Positions 1 through 9,922 of a stretch of DNA of 55,568 nt are shown here, piece after piece. The notes below the pieces were generated by a model. The model ran no database searches, was not told the DNA's origin, and saw nothing but the letters and a program-made list of their open reading frames with translations. The DNA is taken from positions 1-55,568 of the forward strand of contig JANSLP010000224.1 in assembly GCA_029298735.1 (NCBI GenBank), written 5' to 3'. The position numbers were made by a program, and so were the translations under genes. The stretch's first letter is position 1; the number at the start of each line of letters is the position of its first letter. This DNA is from Ophiostoma sp. CBS 140.51 (Eukaryota; Ascomycota; Sordariomycetes; Ophiostomatales; Ophiostomataceae).

Positions 1-580
1 GTCGCTCCTGCCTATTCATGTTTCTGCTCAAAAGAGAAAGCTGCGATGCGTCCGTCGCACTTTCCTTGTCACTGTCGACGCGTCATTCCTGCCTTTTTTA
101 AAAAAAAAAATCACGCACACGAAATGAATATATAAAGCTAGATGGAATAATGATATACTTTACCTTATGCATGTATTGCTCTGTTTTGTTTCTTTTAGTA
201 CTTGTAGATGAATACGTGAATTGAAGTTCTTTAGAAAATGCCTTGTGAGAATATATTGATTAGGCGTCGTCGTTGTTGTCCACCAAACGGGTAGGTACAC
301 AGCCTCGGGGTCGATCAAATTCGCCCCTCACCGTGCCTTCCATTTTCGTATTGTTGGACACTCGCTCCTTCCCTGAAAAAGTAAACAACTCGCGACATCG
401 TAGTTGCCTGAATTAAAACATGTTTGGTTTTTCTAAGTGTTAAAATTTGACCTCTTTGACACCGTAACAAATAACATCACAACATCCACCTATCATCATC
501 CCCTAAGCATCCTATGACCCCCACGCCCTCCTACGAGAACATACCTACATAGCATACATGACCTTCAATACTCGTTTACC
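1..580. other. AT-rich intergenic sequence at window edge
   Basis: No convincing coding region. The sequence is AT-rich and holds an A-run near 101-110. It probably includes the 5' flank of the gene starting at 581. The frame of that gene is open upstream only back to a TGA at 515-517, and it has no earlier ATG. Confidence 0.5.
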
Positions 581-1666
581 ATGATTAGGCCTCCATTTGC
601 CATCCTTAAAGGGTGGTTCAAAAGGATGCCACGTCCTCCTCATTGCATTGTTGCTCTTCAAGCCATTGCCTCTGCCATTGCCGGCGGTATTCTGTTTGGA
701 CCCGCCTTTCTTCACATCCTTTGCGGCAACAAACATGAGCAACGTCTTCTCCAGTACCTCAACATCTTGTTGTCAATCGCCGGCCCCACTCGCTGCATAT
801 CGTACTGGCCCGCTGTTATTCTCACCAACTATGCTTACTTCCTCGGTTTCCTCTTCTCCTTGGGCAATCCCCTCGGTGCGAGCAACTCAATGTTTAGCAT
901 CGACAATGACCTGACACTCAAACATGGCCACATGACGTCCCGCCAGGCAGCTCGCATGGTTGTTGCCATGGCCTTCCATAGTGGACGATCGCAAAGCCTG
1001 TCATGGCCACCGACACAGCCATTTGGACCCGAAAACGCGGTATCGGTTGCCCTTCAAAACAACAAGTTCGGGTCAGCACTCCTGGAGAGCGTCTACCCGG
1101 TGGGTATCGTCGTCTTTCTCTTCCCAGCGCTCGTCTACATCTTCTTTACCATGACACGGAAGGTTATCCGCAAATTGTCACTCGACAAGAAGTGCGAAAT
1201 CCTTCACTGCCCCACAACCGTACAAGAAGACCAAGACACATTTCATGATGAAACTTTCAGCAACGTTGAAGATCCCATCGGCACGCCGTCTAGCTCACAT
1301 GAAGCAGTTGGATCTAGAACACCGTCACCACCCGGGAGTCCAGTCCTCGAGGCAGCACCGCAGCCATACTATGTCAACACCAAAATGCGCCGGCATCGAC
1401 GTGACAAGAAGCCCCAAACCCCGCTTCGTGTCTTTGGAAAATACCTACTCATAATTCTCCGCTATATGTCAGGCACACTGGCCGAAGGAGCTGTCGAGAC
1501 ACTGGCCCCGGCAGTCCTTGGCGTCATCTTGATCGTCACGACTGCCACGGGCATCGTGCTGTACGGTATAGGCTATGTTGGCGTCTCGTCCTTGGCCGAG
1601 TCAGGTGTCTTTGGCCTCACTAAGGATGCCATCGACACGCTGTTGGAGCTCATCCAGATGAACTAG
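581..1666 (+). CDS. Unknown multi-pass membrane protein, first block of an interrupted frame
   Basis: A 361-residue reading frame from the first ATG after an upstream stop. I do not recognise the family. Hydrophobic stretches near residues 22-48, 65-95, 168-190 and 290-335 suggest several membrane helices. A hydrophilic Ser/Pro-rich loop lies near 210-260 and a basic stretch near 268-278. The TAG at 1664-1666 is not a natural boundary: the same frame stays open past it through 1667-2347, stops once more at TAG 2348-2350, and runs on to 2761. The 1086-nt block could be a complete gene, the N-terminal part of a larger protein, or part of a pseudogene. Codons are mostly C- or G-ending, as in the real genes nearby, which supports coding. 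A weak-site intron removing the TAG (for example 1583-1666, donor GTCTCG) is possible but unconvincing. Confidence 0.6.
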   Translation: MIRPPFAILKGWFKRMPRPPHCIVALQAIASAIAGGILFGPAFLHILCGNKHEQRLLQYLNILLSIAGPTRCISYWPAVILTNYAYFLGFLFSLGNPLGASNSMFSIDNDLTLKHGHMTSRQAARMVVAMAFHSGRSQSLSWPPTQPFGPENAVSVALQNNKFGSALLESVYPVGIVVFLFPALVYIFFTMTRKVIRKLSLDKKCEILHCPTTVQEDQDTFHDETFSNVEDPIGTPSSSHEAVGSRTPSPPGSPVLEAAPQPYYVNTKMRRHRRDKKPQTPLRVFGKYLLIILRYMSGTLAEGAVETLAPAVLGVILIVTTATGIVLYGIGYVGVSSLAESGVFGLTKDAIDTLLELIQMN

Positions 1667-1744
1667 CGGTTCGTCCGGCAGCTTCGCTGGTCGTGGTGGC
1701 TTAAGACGGCAGCACGGTACGAGCGGCGATATGAAAATGTGGCG

Positions 1745-2350
1745 ATGGATCACAGTCACACCGACCACAACCATACTAACGACAACGCTCACACTCATAC
1801 CAACCACGACCATGGCCACCATGTGTGCATCGACACCAACTGTCCGTTCCACATCTATGGCGACCTCCAACAAAGCCATAACAATTCTGATCCAAGCCCT
1901 AGCACTGCGGTCGAAGCTGAGGCTATGGGCGGTAATGATGCGAACGGTGGAATCAACACAGATGACAAAAAGCACAACCGCTTCCGCATCTTCCACTACC
2001 ATCACCATCACCACCATCACCATCATCACCTCAGTCAGACCCAGGAACATCACGGGACGCCTCGTCAAGCCCAGGTCCACCCGGGGCACATCATTTTGGA
2101 GAGCCGCCGAGACTGGCTCCGTTGGTTCTTTGGACGGCCGCATCGTGCTTCGGCAAACGATGCTCGCCGGCATGCCACCACAATGGCAGCAGCTGCTGCA
2201 GAGGTTGCCCAAGGCTTCTTTGGGTCCTCTTTTGCCGAGCCAGAACAGAACCAAGGCCGTCATAGCTCCCACAACCACGACTCAAAGAATAAAAAGCCCC
2301 GCAACCGGTCACACAATCACGACGGACGAGGTGCTGAGCCAGCTTCCTAG
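1745..2350 (+). CDS. Histidine-rich protein segment with a ten-His run
   Basis: Same frame as the preceding block. The first ATG after the TAG at 1664-1666 is at 1745; the GTG at 1739 is not a normal fungal start. The product is about 201 residues. It opens with many His/Asp/Asn pairs (HSHTDHNHTND type) and has ten consecutive His at about 1999-2028, which looks like a metal-binding or low-complexity tail. The 78 nt between 1667 and 1744 also translate without a stop into a basic, Trp-rich stretch, so the segment may really be the continuation of the upstream membrane protein. It ends at TAG 2348-2350, after which the same frame stays open. Function unknown; zinc or copper buffering is only a guess from composition. 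Confidence 0.5.
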   Translation: MDHSHTDHNHTNDNAHTHTNHDHGHHVCIDTNCPFHIYGDLQQSHNNSDPSPSTAVEAEAMGGNDANGGINTDDKKHNRFRIFHYHHHHHHHHHHLSQTQEHHGTPRQAQVHPGHIILESRRDWLRWFFGRPHRASANDARRHATTMAAAAAEVAQGFFGSSFAEPEQNQGRHSSHNHDSKNKKPRNRSHNHDGRGAEPAS

Positions 2351-2761
2351 GACGGAGCTGGGGATGGTTTCTCCAACGATGATCAAGCGAAGTGGCCTTT
2401 TGACGTTGATGAACCAAGCACTGGCCAGGACAACTCAAACGACAGCAACTGGGACTCGTATGACAGCAGATGGGGCAACGGTAATTTTGGCAATGGCAAC
2501 GCCGATGCTGGTGATTTCGACAACAGTAGCTTCAACAACGGCAACTCTAACAATGACAGCTTTAACAACAACAATTTCAGCGACAGAAATTCCAACAACG
2601 GTAGCTTCAATGACGTCAACGGCTCGACTTTCAACGACAACTCGGATTGGTTTGCCTCCAGTTCGAACCAGCCAAGTGCCGATACGCAATGGGGCGACGG
2701 TGCTGGTGGTGATTTTGAGCCAAGCAGCTCTGTGCCGAAGAAAGAGTACAGTAACTGGTAG
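2351..2761 (+). other. Asn/Asp/Ser/Gly-rich in-frame extension after a TAG
   Basis: The frame of the two blocks upstream continues for 136 codons to TAG 2759-2761. The region is rich in Asn, Ser, Asp, Gly, Phe and Trp, with repeated NNGS, NSNN and NNFS-type units, resembling prion-like or adhesin-type low-complexity tails. It has no ATG near its beginning in this frame, so it would be reached only by reading through the TAG at 2348-2350, by splicing, or in an intact ancestral allele. A candidate frame-keeping intron is 2331-2387 (57 nt, GTGCTG donor, CAAG acceptor), with weak sites. The regular low-complexity coding over 411 nt argues that this was, or is, translated. Confidence 0.5.
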
Positions 2762-5626
2762 AGGTCGTTGTTGAGTACTGATATTGGACGTTGAGCATTG
2801 GATGTTCGGTAGGTGAAGCTGCAGCTCCAGCCTATTTATGCAAGTGCATTCTTTTTGAACAATTTTGACTGGGTTGAAGCGTTTTGGTACTGTTTTCTTT
2901 GGTTGTGCAAGTACAACATGATGTCCCTGGACCACATCCACATTCCTCTTGAATAGCTCCTCCAATCAACGTCCTTTTGGCTTTTTGGCCCCCTTTTTTA
3001 TTGTTTACTTATTTTGATCAGACACGGGTGAAGTTTGACACTCTTTCTCTCCCACATATATGGTGCTTCTCTCTTTCTCAACTTTTCAGCGCGGTTCAAC
3101 ATAACGACCGGTTGGGCTTGCAGGATTCCAAGCCACATCCCCTGGTCTCATTTCCCACAGCATAACCAGCACACTGGGGTTCACAAAGTTGGCTTGGCTA
3201 GCGGGCTTGGCCATAACGCCAGCGCATCGACAGTTTTTTGTGTCGAACTGCTTTCTAACAGGCCAGGCCAAAGAGAGGCAAGACTTTTGAAAATGCCCCT
3301 GAGCGAAGGACCAGAAAGCGATTAAGCTGGACACCAGAGCCTTGAAAAGAAGGCAAATGGAAGCTATTCAGAACGCCACAATGAACATGCTTCCTACGGA
3401 ACAAATGAGACGCAACAAGAAGGAGAAGAAAGAAGCTAAGTTTGCCCTCTATTGACCTTTATTAACCTCTCATCTCTTTTCTACTTGTTTATGCGATCGC
3501 CAACCCTCATTTTACACAGAAAGACACTGCGGGCATTTCCAATGTCCACTTACACTTATACCACAGGTCCCATTTTCAGGGCTAGATAAACGGCTCACTG
3601 AAGAAAGTATGGCATTGTGTGCACATTACCTTCTAACCCAGAGTATCAGCAGCGGATGCAACATCATTCTGAGCAGGGCGCCGTGTGCTAGCCAATGAAA
3701 GCGTCACACAAGCGAGACAAAAAGGAGGAGAAGAAGAAGACGACGCTGCACGCTGCAAGTGAACTGCGGAAAAAAGTAAAGTTTTCTCTCCCAAATGTTT
3801 TACGTTTTGGTTCCTTGTTCGTCGACCCTGCTAAACCTAATACAGTGGAGACTTAAAAGAAGCCTCAGCACTTTAGGACCTCGGTGCGCTCTGTAAGTGA
3901 GTGAGTGGGAGAAAGAAAAAACGCCGAAAGAACGCCTGTTGAGGCGCCTGTCAAGATGCCCCGGGCAGTGCCTGTCAGATCAGACAGAGTCGAGAATCAA
4001 CCGTCTCACGGTCTCGACGGTGTTCTCGTTCAGTCGGGCGCGTGCCGATCCCTTCTTGACACAGACAAGGCTGTTTTTCAACATGAGCCCATGCGATCCC
4101 GACGGCGGGCTTGGCTGCTGAAGAAGAGACAAGAGAAGGAAACAAAGGGCGGCAACACGGCGTTGTGCGGGGAGTCGTGAATGGCCAATTTCTCACGAGG
4201 TCGATACCCGGCTGCAAGCCCTTTTCGATTCGACGCCTCCCCAGATCCATGAACACGCACACGATGGTCAACAAATTGTGCACTTTTGCACTTGAACGCC
4301 TCTTTTTCATCAACCGTTTTACCCCTGCGTCTTGCCCGCCAAAAACAAAAACCGCGGTGCATGCCATTTTCAGCCACATCGTGGGTCTGCCTTACTTTTG
4401 CACGCTTGTCCTGGTTCCGTCCTAGTTTTAGTGGTCTTGGCATGTCGATGGTGTCTCGAAGGTGCCCTTTGCGCCCCCTTTTCTTTCCTTGATTTTCAAA
4501 TGCTTTTGTGGGTGTGTTTTCTTTCAGTTCAGACGGAAAGTTTTCCACTGTCGCAGCGAGACCTCTTCATTGGCGGCATTCGAGAGAGGGACGCTCTCCC
4601 GCATGGATGGTGGGCACATCCTTGTCTTCAGCTGGCAGGGATCTTTTGAAGCTTTGTGGGACTCTTTTTCTTTCTTTCTCTTCGATTTTCGCGCTGCGCT
4701 CGCTCTCGTTCACATTCATGTCCCGATCCCACGACGACTCATCCCGGTAAGTGTCAAGGCACATTGAGCTTCCCTGGTGCTGCAATGGCTGTCAATGGCT
4801 GCCTGTGGACGTGCCGACGCGCCGTGGTCAACGTTTCTCGCACCGTGTTAGTGCCAGAGCCGTTGCAAGGACGACATACATGTACAAAGTAAAATGAGGC
4901 AGCCAGAATGGGTTGTGGTTGATGATGAGAGAAGGCCCCTTCGACCCGGATGTCTGGAGAAAAAGAAAAGTAGAGGAGATGCCTCCTTTTTATGATTTAT
5001 GTCTGTTTTCTTTTTCATTATGATGCAGATATTGTCTAGCCCTCCCCAACTTTTCTTTCCTTGCCTGCCCCGTGAAGACCCTCTCCCACGCGACCCCTTT
5101 GATTTCTTTGAACCCTTTTCCACTCACATTATTTTTCTTCTTGACGGCTTCTTGGTCAAGTGGGACGCGAACCTCGACCCGGTCTTGTCGCGCGAGTTTC
5201 TTGGACCCTGGGCACTTCTGGGCTGAGTCGACTTGACTTTTCTTTCCTGCTCATCGCCTCTCTACCCTCTTTCTTCGTTTTCTCTTTGCCCGTTCTCCTC
5301 ATTTTCTGTCTGGTTTGCCTGTTTTTTTCTTCTTGTGCGTGAGGTAATAGGCAGTTGGATATCGGAGGTACATCTGGATCAAGTCCCTTTTGCGCCCGCC
5401 CCTTCATCATCATCTGGTCTCCAGTATTGATCTTGTCACTCGTTTTCTTTCTCTTTTATTACTTTCTCCTGTCTGCACTGAGATCCATCCTGATCCATTC
5501 TCGCTTCCTCGCCGAGACGTCTTTGCGGCCCCGGTCCGGTATTCGGCCTCTCGAATTCGCTTCTCCGTCGCATTCCCTTCACCATCCTCTCCATCCTCTG
5601 AGCATATACGACACCTTAACCTCATC
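2762..5626. other. Long intergenic region, pyrimidine-rich leader at its right end
   Basis: I see no gene in this 2.9-kb stretch; short open frames here lack coding-like composition. From about 4.6 kb onward the plus strand becomes strongly C/T-rich, as expected for the promoter and 5' untranslated leader of the gene starting at 5627. A good donor-like sequence (GGTAAGTGTC) at about 4745-4754 could start a leader intron. Confidence 0.5.
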
Positions 5627-7801
5627 ATGCGGCCTGGACAATCACGCGCCGCGGCGTGGCTGTCCTTGATGGGCGCGCTGGCGCCGGTGCTGGCCTCGGT
5701 TGACGTCGTCTACGTCACGGACCTCGAAGTTTTCACATTACTGGTAAGTACACTTTGTTCGTGGTCTTGTTGACAAGTGACATCCTCGAATACTGACATC
5801 TTTTCTCCTCTCAGGCACCGTGTGCGCAGTCGGCCATCAGCTACAACGTCATGGCCATGACCGAGGACAACTGCCCCGAGGCTGTGACGGACCTTCAGTC
5901 GTGTGTCTGTTCCAAGAACAACTATTTCGGCTCCCTATCGGCCACCATCTCCAGTGATGTCAGCTACAGCTGCGGCTCTACCGCCTCCTCCGACCAGGCC
6001 TCGGCCTCGCTGGTGTTCAGCGCCTATTGCAACCAGATCGCCGTCGCCACGTTCCCGACTCCGACCATCCCTGTCACTCAGTACATTACCGACATCCCCG
6101 AGATGTCGTATTTGGCGCCCTGTGCGTCCAGCCAGGTCTCGTACGCCGTTCTCGACATGACGGAGTACCTCTGCCCGCCGGACGCCGTCAACTTGGCGAC
6201 GTGTGCGTGCGCCAAGAACCAAAACTCGCTGCTGTTGAGCCAGACCATCAACGTCATGGTGGGCCAAGCCTGCTCGTCGCACACGGCGGACATTTCATCA
6301 GCGCAGGCCTTTTTCAAGGCGTACTGCAACCTGAATGCGGGCACCTCGTCGTTCCCCTCGGCCTCGAACCCACCCGGTGACAGTAAGTCGCCGCTCCCCG
6401 TTCATTAACATGTTTGCGTCCGCCTACTGACAGTTTAGTGACCTACTACATTACCGACATGCCCCAATACAGCTCGCTAGCTCGCTGCGCCAAAGACGCC
6501 CTGTCGTCGGCTGTCTTCACGGTAGGTACCTCTTGCTGTATGACGATGTAGAACACCGCTAACTTCCCCAGAACACATACGAACTCTGCCCCGCCGGCCC
6601 GCAGCTGCTGGCATCGTGTGTGTGCATCAAGGAGAGCATGTCGAGCATGGTGTCCAGCTACATTACATCCAACATCCAGTGGGACTGCACAGCGGGCGAC
6701 ACTGCCGATATTTCGTCTGCGTTAAATATCTTCAACCTCTACTGCAGCGCCGCCAACAACAAGGCCGTCGTATCCGGCATCACGACCTCTGTCTCTCAGA
6801 CTCTGCCGTTCGGCATTGGCGGTGGTGGCAGCGGCGAAACCGGCACCGGCAACAAGGCTACGGCCACGCACGGCACAACGAAAGCGACGGGAACCGGTGC
6901 AGCTGGTGGATCGAGTGGTGGATCAACGACTGATGGCAGTGGTGGCAGCTCCAGCGGCGACAGCAACAGCGACGGCAACGGCAACAGCCAAACCACTGAG
7001 GGTTCCAAGTCCAACACGGGCATCATTGCCGGTGCCGTCGTCGGTGTCGTTGTCGGTCTCGGTCTGCTGGGTCTGGCTGCCTTCTTTGTCTGGCGCCACG
7101 CACGCAAGAGCCAGCACCGTCCTTCAGGCAGCAGCGAGTTCCAGCAGCTCGACAATCTTGGTCCTGGTGGCCACGGCAACAATAACAACAGCATCAGCAC
7201 CAACCACGGTGGTCCCAACGGACCCGGTGAACTGGCAGGCACTGCTATTGGCGCTGGCCCAGCTATGTTGTCGGCCGAGAACGCACACGGTCCGTACGGC
7301 GCGTCCGTTAAACCGCCATTGCCGCCGCCGAGCCCGAGCCTAAGTGTCAACAAGTACAATGCTGTCGGAGTGGTCAGCCCACAGTCACCACCGCCGCACA
7401 GCATCTCGCCTGCGTCGGCACAACATCAACAGCAGCAGGGATACGGGTCCTACGGAGCAGCCCCGCCACAGCAGGCCGAGCTGCCTGGCCAGATGTACTC
7501 GTCCAACGGCGCATATTCACCGGCCGGCACTGCGCCCAGCTACTCGGAACTTCAGGGCCAGCAGACTTTCCCTCCCCAACAACAACACTCACCACCACCA
7601 CAGGCCGAGCTGTACGGCGGACAAGTGTACGCGGGACAGGCATATGGTGCACCACCCCAAGGCCAGCCCATCTACCAGGCCGACTCAACACCAATTGAGT
7701 CGCCAAACCGGACAACACCGTCGCCAGGTGGGATGACGTACCATTCAGGTCCCGTGCCGCAGTCATACTCGGAGCTGGACGGCAGTGGTCAGGTGAGGTG
7801 A
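5627..7801 (+). CDS. Single-pass surface protein with three six-Cys modules
   Basis: Predicted 665 residues from four exons: 5627-5743, 5815-6382, 6439-6521 and 6572-7801. Introns 5744-5814, 6383-6438 and 6522-6571 have GTAAGT or GTAGGT donors and CAG/TAG acceptors, and splicing keeps the frame. Residues 1-24 form a likely signal peptide. Three homologous modules follow, each opening with a YVTDLE- or YITD(I/M)P-like lead and carrying six cysteines in the order C, NC/LC, SC-x-C, a further C and a final YC; they end near residues 125, 215 and 314. A Ser/Thr/Gly-rich linker, probably O-glycosylated, leads to one membrane helix at about 406-430, then a basic stop-transfer and a Pro/Gln/Gly-rich cytoplasmic tail. 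The layout resembles fungal wall sensors. The modules have six cysteines rather than the eight of CFEM, so I do not assign that family. Function unknown; surface sensing or adhesion is inferred from layout. Confidence 0.85.
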
Positions 7802-8088
7802 TCGTTGAGGCGGTAAAGAAGAACAAGAATCGAAAAGCAACAAAACTCATCTACTCTGCAATTACTTTCTTACCGCCTAATGTTATTCTGCATTTAACCA
7901 CTGTTACTACTCTGCATATTTTGTTTCCTTGATTATTTATATCCTACATTTGTTCTTTTTTTGATAGCACGCATAGCGATAATTGGAAAGCAGCTTGATT
8001 TATTACTTGTTGAACTATGCTTTTGAACAAAGGGAACTAAAGACAAACAATATCGCGAACAGAAAGAAACAAACCATTCGGTCAACTT

Positions 8089-9922
8089 CTACAACTTGCT
8101 GCCCGCCTTTCTCCGCTTCTCCTTCTCCTGGTCGCGCAGCAGCCGGCGCAGAATCTTGCCGCTGGGGCTCTTGGGGATGGCCTCAATGACATCGACACCG
8201 CCCTTGAGCCACTTGTAGTGCGTCATGGTGTCCTGGACGTGCTGGATGACAATCTTGGAAAGCTCAGCGTCGTCTTCTGGCTTCCGCGAGGGGGCACGCA
8301 CGACAAACGCCTTGGGGACTTCACCGGCACGCTCGTCGGGCACCTGGATAACGGCGACGTCCGAGACCTGCGGGTGGGCCAAGATGTGGGCCTCCAGCTC
8401 GGCGGGGGCCACCTGGAAGCCCTTGACCTTGATAAGCTCCTTGATACGGTCGACCACCACAAGATGCTCGTTGCCGCTGGGCGACTTCGTAATGAGACCC
8501 TCGTCACCGGTACGGATCCAGCGGCCGTCGTCGTGGTGGACGAACGTTTCGTCGCTGGCGCGCTCGTTATGGAGGTAGCCCAGAACAACGCTGGGGGCCT
8601 GGACAAAGATCTCGCCGGGGGTGTCGTACTCGGTAATCTCACGGCCGACCGAGGCAGAACCATCCTCGGGGGCGGGGGCCATCAGCTTGAGACGGGCACC
8701 GGGCAGCAGCGAGCCCGATCCTCGCAAAAAGACATCATCCTGGTCCTGCCAGGACACAACAGTCGACGTCTCGGTCATGCCCCAGCCCTGGCCAATGTTC
8801 CATTTCGGGTAGGCGGCCTGCAGACCGCGGACGACCTCTTCGGCGAGCGGGGCGGCACCGGACATGATGTGGTTGACAGACGACAGGTCGTATTTCTTCA
8901 AGACGTCGAGACGGTTGAGCATCTGCACGAGAATGGGCGGGACCAGAATCAAGTGGTTGGCCTTGTGCTTCTGGATGACCTTGAGGAACATGTCAAACTC
9001 AAACTTGGGCACGACAACGACGCCGTCACCGCGCCACGGGTTGGAGTGGCAGACGGCCACGAGACCAAAGATATGCGAAAAGGGAAGCGGGGCACCGACG
9101 ACCTGGGTCTTGACGCCGCGCTTAGCACGGGCTTTGCTCTCGTAGGTGGCGTGCTGGAGGGCGTTGGAGATGACGTTGCGGTGGGAGATCATGACGGCCT
9201 TGGGCAGACCCGACGTGCCGCTCGAGTAGCAGAGAAACGCAGGCTGGCGCGCACCCTGGCCCTGGGACCACTGCAGGGGAGGCAGAGTGGGAGCATTGGC
9301 GCCGGCCTTGACGAGGTCCTCAACCGTCAGGAACGGTGTGTTGTTCTTGGGGAACGAGCCGTCCATGTTGGGCACGGGCAGCAAAAAGATCTGGTCATCG
9401 GGGATGCCCGCAGCCTTGGCGGCGGGGAGCGCGACCTCCAGCAAAGGGAGACACGTGAAGAGAACCTTGACGTTGGCCGACGTCAGCTGCTGCTGCAGCT
9501 CGGGCGCCGAGTAAGCGGCATTGGCAGGCGTCACGATACCGCTGAAGCGGTGAACGGCGTAGGCGACGGTAATGTAGTCAATGGTGTTGAGCGAGAACAG
9601 ACAGGCGACCTTGTCCCAGGGGGTGGCCGCGTTGGGCTGCCAGCCCAGCTTCTTGTGGGCGCCGAGGGCGCGGGCGATGCGCTCTGAGCGCTCAAAGAAC
9701 TCGGGCCATGAGTAGGAGGTACCCGTCAGACCGCAGGTGTAGGGGTTGCGGCTCTGGGCGATGGGGTAGCGGCCGTAGGCCTCGTTGCGCATGAACTCGG
9801 CAATGGGGATCGAGTCGGCGGGGTCTAAAGCCGGTCAGTTTTCTGAATGTTAATATTTTGTGCTTCGTTAGGAACATACCAATGGGCAGCTTGGGCACCG
9901 AGGCGGGAGATTCGAACACCAT
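8089..9922 (-). CDS. 4-coumarate-CoA ligase-like acyl-CoA ligase, peroxisomal (PTS1)
   Basis: Two exons on the minus strand, 9922-9880 and 9824-8089, with a 55-nt intron (9879-9825; GTATGT donor, CTTTAG acceptor), give 592 residues. It belongs to the adenylate-forming superfamily: it activates a carboxylic acid as acyl-AMP and transfers it to CoA. Core motifs are present in order: the AMP-binding loop SSGTSGLPK near 215-223, GWGMTETS near 361-368, the RTGD motif near 452-455, the hinge DRIKELIKVKG near 473-483, and SGKILRR with the catalytic lysine near 571. The last three residues are SKL, a textbook type-1 peroxisomal signal, so it should feed beta-oxidation. The substrate cannot be read from sequence; a ring-opened or aromatic acid fits the neighbouring BVMOs. 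It is transcribed away from the alcohol dehydrogenase at 12403 across a 2.5-kb shared region. Confidence 0.93.

Noticed and set aside
5815..6740. CFEM domains in the three-module surface protein
   Set aside because: Each module has six cysteines and a spacing that does not match the eight-cysteine CFEM pattern.
8218..9687. 489-codon plus-strand frame opposite the CoA ligase
   Set aside because: Shadow of a GC-rich gene; Gly/Arg/Val/Asp-rich text without motifs.
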